A DNA stretch of 64,000 nt from Megalonaias nervosa (GCA_016617855.1 JAECUM010000845.1:38364-102363); one strand, 5' to 3'. Shown: positions 36,005 to 47,184, counted from the stretch's first letter. Translations and numbers: made by a program. Notes: generated from the sequence alone by a model not told the origin.

Positions 36005-37093
36005 CAACAAAAGTTTGTTTTGAACATAGGATTCGTATCTTTCTTTTCCAGAGTTCTTGGAAACCTTCAAACTAGCCTCTGGGCTTCAGCTACGACTTCT
36101 TTTTATAGTGGTTATACCAACATGGTCGTGCATCACAACTTTGAGCTCCAGCTTGTACTGGTGCATACCACAAGCATACACAATACCCGTTGGCAGCCAT
36201 CCAGCAGTCCTCTTCATCCGTCATCCAACTTGGATAACGTATCCTGCGAACATTATCCTGGATCTCCATCCAATTCAGTCTCAGGCTTTGAAATTACATC
36301 TCCTTCTTATTCTATCAATGATTCCTCTCTTCGTCTCCCACAATGTCTTTATCTTAACGTTGTTCTCATCCACCACCTCTCTGACGATTCCTTAGCAATT
36401 TTCAAAGAGCTTATTTCAACCTTCAGGTGTCTGGTGTAGAGGTTGACCACGTCTCATCACGGACTTCACTAGAGCACAATGATGTTTGTTTGTGAAAGAG
36501 AAGAAAAACTCATCTTTCTCCATCTTACACTCTCCATCTCCTACATCAAGTTCTTGCTGCTGCTCCTGTTGGTGCTGCTGCTTCCATCTTAGAAGTGTCT
36601 GTAACCCTTCACCCTACTCCCAGTCATTATTAGCTTCCCAGTCTCCTCTTTCCCTGACGATTTCATCCCAAATTATGTCCTCTATGAGGTCGTCAGATTT
36701 CTTGACAAAACTGGTAGCCTTCTTGTCAGTGGTAGCTGACCCTGTGCATGTGTGCTGAGCATCACTGAAATGTATCATTGTACATGAACGAGTCAAGGAT
36801 GGGTGGCCAAACTGGTGAACACACTGCTTTATACAGAAAACTCATGCAAATAGAGATAAACATCCTTCCGATTTGGTACAGGTATGTGAAAGAAAATATA
36901 CCCAAGATAGATATAAAGAATGTGAAAGATCATGTCAATACAATTTTGTTTCCATTCAATTGAAAACAAGAGAACAACATTTTATTGAAACTAAGAGTGT
37001 TTAATAGTAATAAAAAACTTTTCTAACTCACAACAGGGAAGAAATAAACAATGCTCAATAATAACGTGTGCGTATAAATAAATAAAAAAATAA

Positions 37094-37098
<5 letters not shown>
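36005..37098. other. Unassigned sequence beyond DIRS copy 3
   Basis: Sequence unrelated to copies 1 and 2. Open frames at 35945-36439 and 36486-36758 are Ser/Cys/Leu-rich and match nothing I know. It could be host DNA or another element. Confidence 0.4.

Positions 37099-37189
<91 letters not shown>
37099..37189. repeat. (TA)n microsatellite
   Basis: About 45 TA units; the Tyr/Ile ORFs on the minus strand are artefacts of it. Confidence 0.95.
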
Positions 37190-37192
<3 letters not shown>

Positions 37193-40100
37193 GTCCATAA
37201 CGTTGTGAAATCAAACTTGACTTCCATTGTTTATTGGTAAAGTCATTTTGCCACTGATGAACGATACGTGTTGGAGCTATTCTGCAAATAATTCTAGAGT
37301 ACTGACGACCAAGAGGAACTGTATGCTCTAAGGTAAATCCATATACTCACATTATTATCCGTACAACATAGAGTCTGGTTCTTATAATATCACATTTCTA
37401 AGGTGCCTTCATACATCATTTCGTCTCCTAAGATCAATGGCGTCTTGCAGAGGATAAAATGCATAAGGATCAAAATATTCCACACTGTCATCTCTGAACC
37501 TTGACAGCTATCCATTGGGTTTTCATGACGATGACTGTCCACTCTGTTGACCACATAGGCTTCAATATATTTAGGTTTTCGATGGGACGATCCATAGGAT
37601 TCCAAGACGCTGAGAAAGACCTGTGAGTCAGAAGGCAACAACGTTCCAAGGTTTCCATTCTCTATTAAGTTTGTTTGTTTTCACTAGCAGTTATAAAGTA
37701 GGTCATCAGCACACACCTGACATTTTGCTTGACACTTTCGGTCTGTATCTTCATCTGCATCACCATCTGTGATCAACACTGTCATTGAACTTGTCCAACA
37801 TATCGTTAATTTTAAACCATTGAATCATCCAGATATGTGTTCGTGGCTTCTTTTCTGTAGGTCAAAATAATTTTCAGGTACGCTCGGAAAGGATAAATAT
37901 TCATGCTGATGCATACTAGTGTGTTATATAGGTAATCATTGGTACGTGTCTCACTTAAATCATGACACTCGCTAAACATGTTGTAACTGCTCCAAACGTA
38001 TATTCTAAATGTTCGCTTCTAAACTAATGACTTACAGGGATGCCTTACTTTCTGCTGATATATTCACACGTTTGTCAAATGGAGTCGGGTTGTAATGGAT
38101 AACTGCGAAATTATTCGTTAGCCGAACACACGAACGTCGTAGAGTAATTTCCTCGTGAGGCGATATGTCTTTTGAAAGGTTTTTGCATTCCATTTAGTTT
38201 ATTTAAGCATTCTGGGAATTCGCTCCAAAACGTTCCGCGTATTACTGCAACATAATATGTAACAGTTGTGAAATGACACCTCTTAGAGGAATCAAGTAAT
38301 CGCTGATCAATGTCTAATCATTTCATGATCTTAACACGAATTAGCGTTTTAGTAGCTTTCAGCGTCCAATGGCATATAGATTATGTCGTAAAGGATGCAC
38401 CTAATATTTGCGTTTCACTTCAATCTGCACATATTGTGCCTAATTTAGAATTGAGGTCATTACAAAGATGTGCACAGCAGTTTATTTTTGCAAAACATGG
38501 TCGCAGCTTCTTCGGCGGATGTCAGGTTTAATTTTTTGTTTGACTACAAACTACAAAGATTCGAAAATCAACGACAGTCTTGATCTTCATCATTTGAAGA
38601 CACGAAATACACAAGGGAAAATTTCCTTTCTGGTGATTAATGTAGCATTCAGTAACAGCAGCACTAATACATGTATAATATCTGTTCAGTATCAGAGGAA
38701 ACAGATTCACATATTTTTTACAGCAATCATTGCGGCCGTGCGTAACGACCGCATATGGAATAAGGAAACGATTATGTCAGTTTTGCGATAATAATAACAA
38801 GAAGGTAAAGACCCTAAACTGGCCTCCCTCTTTATACCGCTTTGTAATGACCTCCACTTGGACACGTTGTTGATAGTCATGATTAATCAGGAAAGATCCG
38901 TATGCTTTCTGTTAATTTGGCATCCAACTATTTTCTGTTGGCTTTTAACTGATCATCTTGGTTGCTGAAGAAGATGCTATGCACAGCGGCGCTTAAGAAC
39001 ATTCTGTGCAAACACACTGTTTAACGTACTTCAGTGTACATCTCAAAGCCTGTCATCTACCCTTTTCCATGAATTTTACAGTCTTTGTACTTCTTTCTAA
39101 TTTGGTACTCAGCCAAATACTAAGTTAATAACTACAACCATTTTTACCTTGGTTTTCAAGCAAGTCACGGTCGGAAAACATTCTCGCCTGTTGAACTTCT
39201 GAAATCATCATAGCTCGAAAGAAGGGATTAAGCTCGGATTAGCCCAATACAAACATTGAAATTACCCCAGGCCAGTGAATAAAATGATATATTTAGATTA
39301 GGATCATCTCATTCGTACACCGATTTCCTCCTACGTGAATGAATCATGGCATACTTTGATAATGCCGTGGTTTTCAAGCAATTCAAGAAGCTTGTATATG
39401 CTGTGTTATGGATGTAAAACTCTATATATGCTACAAGAAACACAATAAAATTTGAATTTGAAAACAAGCTATTTGATTCTACCCCTCGACTAAATTTTAT
39501 ATCCCCAGTACACATTAGGCATTACAGAAGTCAAATTATTCTTGTTAGAACATACACTTTTGACCTGTCTGCTCCCCTCGGCAACTGAGATCATATGAAA
39601 GAATATTGTTTCTCCCTTATATCACCATAGACCTTCCTATAAATAACATCGGAACACACGGTAGAGGAAACAGGATTTGAAAAACTGCTATGAAGGTTCC
39701 CTGGTCTTTAGTGACATAAGAATGCCTATATCACCAAACAATCGGGTCTTCTTCATGTCATAGATATTTCTTTGTGTACGAGTCTATGCGCCTAAGATAA
39801 CTAACAGAAAGGAATAAATCCAATACGCTTTGCAAAATTTAACAAATAATTCATTTCCTAGAGTTCAAGGTGAAAATGAGAAAAGAAACTTACGATTGTA
39901 CGAATTAAATCCAAAAATATTCCAAGAATTAAAGACACAAGTCCCAGTGATAAATATTCTGAATAAAACTCAGTTCAAGTCCCAAAGAGAATTAAAATTG
40001 AAGGCGATGACGTATCTATTATGGCCTGCGTCGTACTGATGTGTCATCAGTCCCTTGTTGAATCATAGAAATATAATTCCTGGTTTGAATTCAGTATAAA

Positions 40101-40444
40101 TTCCAATGAATGTCTTTATCTAAGAATTTTATCAGAGCACTTTTGTATTTCCAGAGAAAATAATCACTTGAATTCAATAACATGAAGAAAATAAAATTCA
40201 GCCCAAACTGGTCACAACATAATGCAACTTAAAGGGCTAGATGTTAAAGCACAACTGGTAAAATCTTCACAAACACAAGATAATATAGTTCTCTCTTTGA
40301 CCTAAGTTCACAAATGAGCATTTTCTAAAAACAACCATTACCTAATGTAAAATAACCTTCTTGAATGATTTAATGAGCCTTGTTTATTTAAAACATAATA
40401 CCCTATACAATTCACTTGGGAAACCCCAAAACCCTGACACAAAT
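37190..40444. other. AT-rich non-coding sequence
   Basis: No gene or transposon recognised. Frames of 60-107 codons (37390-37641, 38310-38531, 38468-38791, 39309-39515) show no known domain. Confidence 0.45.
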
Positions 40445-40695
40445 AGCAGCAGGGAGGGTGTACCCTACACATTGGATTTGAGCAAACATATCTAAAACAA
40501 AGATTTCACACGAAATAAATTTTAAAAAAACGACATTAACGTCAAACTGAAACCTCTAACTTTCTCTCCGTAGTATCATATGTGGGTTAGTTCGCGCTGT
40601 TACTTCGCCCATGACATCCGTGTTTATAAAATTTTGTTAGTGATCGTTTATGTAATCGTGCAGGCAATTTTTGTTAGCCCACCCTCCCTGCTGCT
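40445..40695. repeat. 16-bp perfect inverted repeat beside the virus-like element
   Basis: AGCAGCAGGGAGGGTG at 40445-40460 and its exact reverse complement at 40680-40695 bound a 251-bp segment with AG...CT ends, as is known for Polintons. The right arm lies 7 bp beyond the ATPase stop codon. No flanking direct repeat is visible. It may be an end of the element with an internal rearrangement, or a small separate element. Confidence 0.55.
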
Positions 40696-40702
40696 GTGGT
40701 TT

Positions 40703-41368
40703 TTATCCAAATATTGTATCGAGTCTGTTACGATATCTTGACCTTGGATCATGCAAGTTTATTGTTATAAAACCAAACGGGGTAGCTTGTGCTTTTGAAA
40801 AAAAGTGTTTGAACTTAATCATGTCCATGTCCCCTCAACACCAAGTATAATAAATATTTTGCAGCGTATCATTATCAACTCTGTTAAATACAACTAAAAT
40901 ATTACAGTTATCTCTGATCACTTTTGGAATTTGTGTATAACGCTGTGTAACATAAATCACGTCTGTATTTTTATGTCTACCTCGAGAAAATATCCTAGCT
41001 GGATTTGATTGTCTGTCCAGCATGACATCATCGTATACTACTAAATTATTAATACTTCCATCCAGATCATCTACTGATGGCGCTTCATCAATATCCGCAA
41101 TACAATCAATAACGTCACTGTCTTCATTTAACAATTTTGCATTTTCATTAAAATCTTTAAGTACTTCATAGCATCGCTGGTCATCTACAGATGGAGCTAC
41201 TAAATATAATGTATCCCACTTGAGCCATCTCATTATCAGATTAAGCAATAATTGTGTTTTACCTGATCCAGATGGTCCTATTATTATCATCCTGATAGAA
41301 TTCGGTAGCGCTGGGTGATGTTGTACTGGCTCGTGTTTTCGTGTTGCAGAAAAGTCAATTATATCCAT
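40703..41368 (-). pseudogene. FtsK/HerA-type genome-packaging ATPase (A32-like)
   Basis: A 222-codon reading path from ATG at 41368 to TAA at 40703, interrupted by a TGA at 40833-40835 (codon 178). Walker A is GPSGSGKT at residues 31-38. Walker B is NLVVYDDV at about 108-115. The downstream block SRGRHKNTDVIYVTQRY (128-144) is the conserved arginine/sensor region of virus packaging ATPases. The sequence after the TGA stays in the same frame and keeps family-like character to the terminal TAA, so the stop is a recent or single lesion. The family pumps viral DNA into capsids. The start codon is 12 bp from that of the divergent phospholipase gene. Confidence 0.9.
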
Positions 41369-41380
41369 ATAATAAATAAT
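41369..41380. promoter_or_regulatory. 12-bp divergent intergenic gap
   Basis: The only DNA between the start codons of the ATPase (minus) and the zinc ribbon-phospholipase gene (plus), almost pure A/T. Any promoters must overlap the coding sequences. No defined motif is claimed. Confidence 0.4.
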
Positions 41381-41891
41381 ATGAATTTATATTGTGTTCG
41401 ATGCAGGGCAGCCACGTCAACCACTGGATTAACAACAATAATGACAAAAAAATTAAAAAAAAAAAAAACGCGCACTGACAGGTAAGTGTGAAAAGTGTGG
41501 CACAAAAAAATATAAATTTATTTCAAACTCAGCGACAGGAGGGGATATTGCTGCTTCGTTGGGAAAATTACCAGGATTAACATGGGCGAAATATGCCGGG
41601 GAAAAACACTTACCGGGTTATAATTATTGTGGGCCAGGAACTCGTTTAGATATTCGTCTTGACAATCAAGATGAACCGCGACCTGGAGAATATCCCGTAA
41701 ACAAGATTGATCAAGCGTGTTACGTTCACGATATTGCTTATCGAAGTAAAGATTTACAACAACGACATCTCGCCGATATAAAATTAATTCAAGCCATAAA
41801 TAATATGAAAGATAAATCACTTCGAGAAAAATTAGCTGCTTTTCTGGTAAAAGCTGGTATGAAAGGTAAAATTATGTTAGGGGCTGGGTAA
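41381..41891 (+). pseudogene. Zinc ribbon plus parvovirus-type phospholipase A2 protein
   Basis: The path starts at ATG 41381 with a CxxC pair (YCVRC). It runs into a tract of 14 A (41455-41468) where the frame shifts, then continues with a second CxxC (GKCEKCGTK), completing a zinc-ribbon pattern like DUF5679. The phospholipase A2 domain follows: the calcium-loop motif YNYCGPGT at about 41617-41640 and the catalytic ACYVHDIAY with His-Asp at about 41717-41743. It ends at 41891 in a Lys/Gly-rich tail. Such domains in parvovirus VP1 help particles leave endosomes, and related domains occur in invertebrate virus-like elements. Role here is inferred. Only the A-tract shift was seen as damage. 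Confidence 0.85.
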
Positions 41892-41911
41892 TTGATTATA
41901 TGATTATTATA

Positions 41912-42881
41912 ATGGAGTCCATTTATTATAGCCCAAGAGGATCTTGGAAAGGCAAAGCAGCGATTAATAAACTCGCTGAAGCTGCAAAGGTTTCACGTGC
42001 TGTTGCTGCAGCGTGGTTAGCACGACAAGCAATATTGCAAATTTATCTACCGCCACCTAAAAAAATTCAGTATGCACATTTTGATGTCAGCGTTCCCAAT
42101 GAAGTTCATCAAGCAGATATTTTATTTTTACCACATGCTGATATTAAATCACGTGGGCGTAAATCACGCACATACAAATACGCGCTAACTGTCGTTGACG
42201 TTGCAAGTAGATATAAAGAAGCAGAACCACTGTCAACAAAGACAGCAACTGAAGTTGCATCTACGTTTGAACGAATTTATCAACGTGGTGGTATACGATG
42301 GCCACGGTTGCTACAGGTTGATCCTGGTAAAGAATTTCTTGGTGCAGTATCATCGTTGATGAAAAAACATAACGTGAAAATCAGACGAGGACACACCGAA
42401 ATTCATCGTGATCAGGCAATCGTTGAAAGATTTCATCGAACACTTGCTGAGCGGCTATTTGGATACCAGTGTGCGAAGGAAATAATTTATACATTTATAA
42501 AGATACAAGATCTGGCGAATGGGTTGCAAGATTACCAAGTGTGATAGCTGCGTTAAATAATGAAATTACTCGTGCAACTTCTATGAAACTTTCTAATGCG
42601 ATCACAAAACTATATACCAATACAACAACGTGAATCTTTCTCTCAACCAGTACTAGGTAATGTTACCGTAAGATATTAATATGAACCTGGTGAACTTGAA
42701 GGAGGTTAAAAAAAGAGCAACTGATCCTATCTGGAGTGTAACCACACATAAAATTTCTAGCGTGGTTAGATCCACTGGTAGACCCGCCATATACGGACTA
42801 GATTTAACTGCTCCTCAACGTGGATTTGTGCGCGAACAGTTACAAGTAATTCCTAATGACACACAATTACCACCGCGTTGA
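41912..42881 (+). pseudogene. Retrovirus-type DDE integrase of Polinton-like element
   Basis: Starts at ATG 41912 (an ATG at 41900 is four codons upstream in frame). The N-terminal helix-turn-helix-like segment is followed by the catalytic core. Counted from 41900, the residues are Asp73 (QADILF), Asp141 (LLQVDPGKEF) and Glu176 (DQAIVERFHRT), a D-D-34-E spacing. A frameshift near 42495 precedes the conserved EWVARLPSVIAALNNE block. Another lies near 42610, a TAA occurs at about 42676, and a further shift falls in an A tract at about 42707-42715. The C-terminal chromodomain/SH3-like region (TDPIWSV, PQRGFVREQL) ends at 42881. The enzyme class inserts linear element DNA. It is nonfunctional as read. 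Confidence 0.88.
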
Positions 42882-43101
42882 CTTTTGTAAATTGGAACCC
42901 CTGCGTCGATTGCATTCAAGACAGGTCAGCATCACATTATCACGTGTATGACCAAGTTCACTATTAATTCTATCCACGGTAAATTGTTTTGGATTATTAC
43001 TTGATTACTTCCACAACATGTGACAGTTGCAAATTACACAACGATTACTCTGTCGTTATGTTAGCGTCATAATAAATTCAACATCGATATCAAAATCACG
43101 A
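42867..43101 (-). pseudogene. HNH endonuclease domain at the end of the polymerase-helicase path
   Basis: Minus-strand path with two CxxC pairs (CVIC and CLEC) enclosing VDRI and GHTRDNV, the layout of a zinc-supported HNH nuclease. It lies directly downstream of the helicase C-terminal frame, which ends at 43102 in a Lys tract encoded by an A-rich run. A one-base slip there links the two frames without a gap, so I infer the domain is the C-terminus of the same protein. Two in-frame stops lie at about 43051 and 43010. It ends at TAA 42867-42869, overlapping the integrase gene tail to tail by about 15 bp. It could instead be a separate small gene; no start codon supports that clearly. Confidence 0.75.
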
Positions 43102-43599
43102 TTATTTTTTCTTTTTGTCACACTGCTTATTACCGGATAATTTTGTTCTTATTACGCTAATAACTTCAGAGTCACTAACAGTTTGATTATTATTTTCTGT
43201 AGAGTCTATGCCAACTCTATGTAGTTGAGATATTCTCATGACTCTAGATACTGCTAGATAGACTAAATTTGACCACTCGATTCTGTCATCGACAATCCAG
43301 ACATTTGAATCAGTAATAATTAGTCCTTGTGACGAGTGTATCGTTATAGCATATCCCAGTTTCCACGCTGAGTTATTCATACTCAATGCGCTTTCAACAA
43401 CATCAACATCAACCAAAACGATATCATTTAATACGAGATTTTGTTTTTCATTTGCTCCTGGAACTTCAACTTCGATATTTTGTCGTCGAGTATCTGCTGG
43501 GAGATAACATAATGGTACAGGTAACGTTGGAAATCTTTCTTTGTGTATCAGAAATAATTTCTCTTGCAATTCATCACGAACTATTTTTTCTACTTGCAA
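43102..43599 (-). pseudogene. SF1 helicase C-terminal half (Pif1/RecD-like)
   Basis: A 165-codon frame with the C-terminal helicase motifs: YAITIHSSQG (motif V type) at about 43345 and LVYLAVSRVMRISQLH (motif VI type) at about 43240. This pair is diagnostic of UvrD_C_2/Pif1-like superfamily-1 helicases. It overlaps the preceding polymerase-helicase frame. The two join at a run of six A (minus strand) near 43590 by a single-base shift. It is followed directly by the HNH segment. Confidence 0.88.
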
Positions 43600-44828
43600 C
43601 TATTAAGTCATTTGGTTTCCACAGATTCCAAAAATCATTCACAGAAGTTTCTGGAATTATTTCACGCATGATCTCACATTGTATTCTATCTGGCTGTAGT
43701 CTGCTTAATCTTTTAAATTCTTTCAGGGGTTCATCAATAGCTCTATGATCATCATTTATTTCTTCATAATAATCCACAAATGATTTTAACCACTGATGCG
43801 GAGATTGACCGACAAAAGGTGGTGGTTGACCATGATCGCCGCACATAATTACCGCAGTATTTCTTGTTAGTATCAAATCAAGAAATATTTTTAATGTTTC
43901 CAACGACACAGTACAAATCTCATCCCAGATGATGATTTTCGGAATATATTTCTCACCCATTCGCTCAGGTGTCCACGTATCTCCACACCATCTGAAGAAA
44001 CTATGATAAGTTTGAGATTTTACTCCTCGTTGTTTTATTTCTCTTGCTAGTCTGTGTGTATCTAAACTCTGCCGAAATAATTCAATCGCACGTGTTGTTT
44101 TACCAGCACCTCCAGGTCCACTGAGATAAATGGTTTTATGTCTATCCACGGGATCGAATACACATGGTGATGTTGATACTGGTATTTGATTGTCATTACC
44201 GTAGTATATTTCTTTGATATCAACGTCGGCTGTTTCAGAATAGCCGAGTATACTTTCTCGTTTTATTCGCCATGATCCCCATTCGCCGCTACCGAGTAAC
44301 GGTTTTACCAAATATAAATATTTTGTATCCACATAAAACGAATCCGTAGCAACTCTGACAGCGTAACAAGGAAATCTATTTATCATCGATAATAAATTTA
44401 GAGAAACGTAAGCAAGCATAGAAGATCTTAAATGAGTAAATTGTGGTGACTCACCATCGATATAACTCACGATTGTACCTAGTTTGGTTCCATCTGACAA
44501 ATAAACATTGCTTCTGCTTATAAACGTTCCTTTGTTCGTTGTATCAGTAATTATAAAATCTGACTGAGCATCGTACATGATCAACCTTGTACAATGCCGT
44601 TTATGGTCATACGAACCACCTTGAGTAAATTTACCGATTATTTTTCTACCGAGATCTTTTGCAACTTTATTTTCATAATCGATTGTATCCCAATCTTCAT
44701 CTGGATCTGTCGGTGAATGTTTCTTTTGTTGTGGTAACCAAACTTGTTTCTGCGAATGATAAGATATAATAGCTTCACTTACGCTGAAGGACACTAAGAT
44801 TCCAGCATCAAGTATGTATCGTAATAAC
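43574..44828 (-). pseudogene. Family-B DNA polymerase palm fused to SF1 helicase N-terminal half
   Basis: One uninterrupted frame (a 406-codon stretch, open to 44827). Residue numbers count from the GTG at 44794. A polymerase motif B-like segment is at about 50-57 (RKIIGKFT). A helical THLRSSMLAYVSLNLL stretch is at 120-135. The motif C equivalent VATDSFYV is at 148-155. After a linker, Walker A GPGGAGKT is at 226-233, Walker B IIIWDE at 287-292 and motif III GDHGQPPP at 319-326. The frame is interrupted at 44828-44830 by a stop formed exactly where a 115-bp inverted array fragment begins. The exonuclease domain and polymerase motif A are missing. I infer a replication protein carrying synthesis and unwinding on one chain. 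Confidence 0.85.
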
Positions 44829-44943
44829 TATCTTCCTTAATTACAGGAATTTTTCAATGCAGTAAAAACCTAATTGTAATACATGATAAGGCCTGTCTGA
44901 AAATATGTTTGAAATTTTAAAATAATGATATATTAAATTTTAA
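44829..44943 (-). repeat. 115-bp perfect inverted copy of tandem-array sequence
   Basis: Reverse complement of 47082-47196 in the first array unit, identical over 115 bp by eye. It interrupts the polymerase reading frame. The outer ends read TATCTTCC on the left and GGAAGATA in the array. See findings. Confidence 0.9.
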
Positions 44944-45097
44944 AGACACCGTTGGAACCCAATGTTTTTCTGAAAAATGTCCACCAAACCACACATAAAC
45001 GATAGGATGAAGATTATCACGGAACTTAAATGATTGTACACAAGCGAATCAGGTTAAATCAAAATCAGGTAATTGTCCATTTATCGCAACTCTTGTC
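44944..45097 (-). other. Unrecognised coding-like remnant between inverted copy and array
   Basis: From an ATG at 45097 the minus strand reads about 51 codons with one internal stop, including FRDNLHPIVYVWFGGHF. Composition is protein-like and unlike the array. It may be the N-terminal part of the polymerase gene or another element gene. I do not recognise it. Confidence 0.35.
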
Positions 45098-46409
45098 ATA
45101 GGGTATTTAGTGCTAGGACAGAGATGAAGACTTTATACTAGAACCTGCTCAAGTTCTCTACAAAATCATATTAAGCTGTCAGAGAATGAAATACAGGTCA
45201 AAGGGATAAAATATACTTTCCCCAGGTATATTTACCCTTGCATGTAAGAAAACAGCAAAAGGATGTAAGTTGAACACAGAATGCATTCCATTTTATTGTT
45301 CAGTTTCTTTAAGATATTGATTGATGTAGTGCAGCATTGTGGCTTAGATGATATTATGGGAATTCTAATGATCCATTTTGCTTTATGCATTATTAATTAC
45401 TAATAATATTTGTTAACTGACACTCTAAAAATTACATAAGAAATATTCCAACAGATTATTTGAATTGAACTTTGTACAACTACTCTTAACATGGTTAAAT
45501 AGCTGACATGAACAAATATGCATATATTTTAGAATGTTTGGGATCAAAAGTTGACATTCAGTACATCATATAGGCTGACATAGTACCTATAGTGAACCTG
45601 TAAGGCTCAGTTCTGGCTGTGTGCACTTCAAATATCCAAGATGTTATTTTCATCATGAATATGCCTCTGTAAGGTAACATATTTCAATTTAGTACTTTGA
45701 CAGAGTGCGGTATTGCAGCATCAGCTGATATCTGATTCCATTGACTCATTGAGCTTAATAACTGGTAACCAACACTCTTAAAAATACACTAAAAATGTTC
45801 AAACAGATCATTTGAATTATGTTTGCACATGTGATTTTAATAAGTACATTGCATATGTCCCACACATGCAAATGTCCATCCTTGTTTACAAGTTTTGGGG
45901 ATCAGAATTTCACATTTGGTTGATGATATAGGATCTGTTGGTACCTATAGTTGATCTGTGTGGCCACATTTGGCTGTATTCACTCGCAATATCCAAAATT
46001 GTTATTTTCCTCATGAATAAGATTGCTTATAGTAATAAATTTTAATTTGGTACATTGTCATTTGACTTTCCAGTATACTGGTATGTACTAATGTTTGCAC
46101 CAATGATCAAACCTCACCGTTCCAACATTGCCTTAAACTTGATGATACATACTCTACCTGATTAGTTATTTAACCTGTAAATGGCTAAATATGCTTGTAG
46201 AAACATCATCTATTTTTAGGATGCATTTATCACTTTAATACATGCCCATTGCTTCACATTTGTGAGTGTCACTCTGTAAAGTTTACTATTTTTTCCCATG
46301 TTTGCAACCTGAATGTTATTTTGAAATCACCATATCCAACACATTTTAACTTCATTTGCCTACATCTTACTGTTTTCTAGAATTAAGTGAAACATGTTAT
46401 ATATTTTCA

Positions 46410-46538
46410 GGTCTAGCCTGGTATCTGGAAGAAAGTGTTAGAGTTGGATCAGTTTGGAAGCTCTCCAGTAGTCCGGTGGTGATAGCAAGGTCTCATAAAG
46501 GACATGTGCAGTGTACTGCTATGAGTGACCAAGATTAG
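46410..46538 (+). other. Possible exon in each array unit
   Basis: A pyrimidine-rich TTATATATTTTCAG at about 46397-46410 would be a fair splice acceptor, followed by an open frame of about 42 codons to TAG at 46538. It repeats at 49669, 52927 and equivalents. In unit 4 the frame is shifted by an indel at about 56215, and unit 6 has a 2-bp loss at about 62720. This argues against constraint. Confidence 0.2.
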
Positions 46539-47184
46539 TTCATATCAGCACACTGATATACAGCACCTCAAAGACATGGCTTAGATCTTCATGAGAGAGA
46601 TTCGCACCATTGTTCAGTAAGGTGGAACCTCCCTGAAACTGAATTTTTCTATCACATTGTTGACGTTTGTAGTTATCGACATTAAAATGGAATGCATTTT
46701 TGCTATAAAACATGGTAGTGGTCCCACCAAAACTTTAAATTTGAGTACACTATTAGTTATACAAACAACTGCCCAAGTACCTGACACAATAAATGTGGAA
46801 GACAGCACCTGTCATTGTTTCTTTAGTGTGTACACCTATATGCATCTGGATAGGCATATTGCAATTTGCTGCCAAAATCACTGTGAGCTATCATGCTTCA
46901 GTACCCCTCGGAAAAATGTTATCAGTTGTACAGACCCAAACTACCATTTGTTTTAAATACCATTCATTAATCAACTTTGCTGCCTTAAATTTGTCAAACT
47001 GAATCTTATAACTTGTGTGAAAATTTAATTTTTTTTAAAAAAATTTAGTTTTTAAAATTTATATGTTTATTTAAATTTCCATTAAAATTTAATATATCAT
47101 TATTTTAAAATTTCAAACATATTTTCAGACAGGCCTTATCATGTATTACAATTAGGTTTTTACTGCATTGAAAAATTCCTGTAA

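Larger units (their letters stand above)
40703..45097. mobile_element. Polinton/adintovirus-like endogenous element (decayed)
   Basis: Four genes typical of self-synthesising, virus-like DNA elements lie within 4.4 kb: packaging ATPase (minus), zinc ribbon-phospholipase A2 (plus), DDE integrase (plus), and family-B polymerase-SF1 helicase-HNH (minus). The genes are tightly packed, with a 12-bp divergent gap and a tail-to-tail overlap of about 15 bp. Major and minor capsid proteins and a cysteine protease, expected for a complete adintovirus, were not found. The N-terminal part of the polymerase is missing, so the copy is partial. Every gene has a frameshift or a stop. Confidence 0.85.

Noticed and set aside
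36486..36758. Ser/Cys-rich 90-codon plus-strand frame
   Set aside because: Low complexity, no domain, no supporting context.
37000..37227. Tyr/Ile-rich proteins across TA repeats, also at 18976-19227 and 5330-5572
   Set aside because: These are translations of simple dinucleotide repeats.
37190..40444. Capsid or protease genes of the virus-like element to the left of the ATPase
   Set aside because: Both strands were scanned for long frames; none resembles a hexon, penton or adenain-like protease.
46657..47002. 99- and 69-codon plus-strand frames repeated in each array unit as genes
   Set aside because: They recur because the DNA is duplicated; in the diverged unit 4 the equivalents are not open, and no domain is recognisable.
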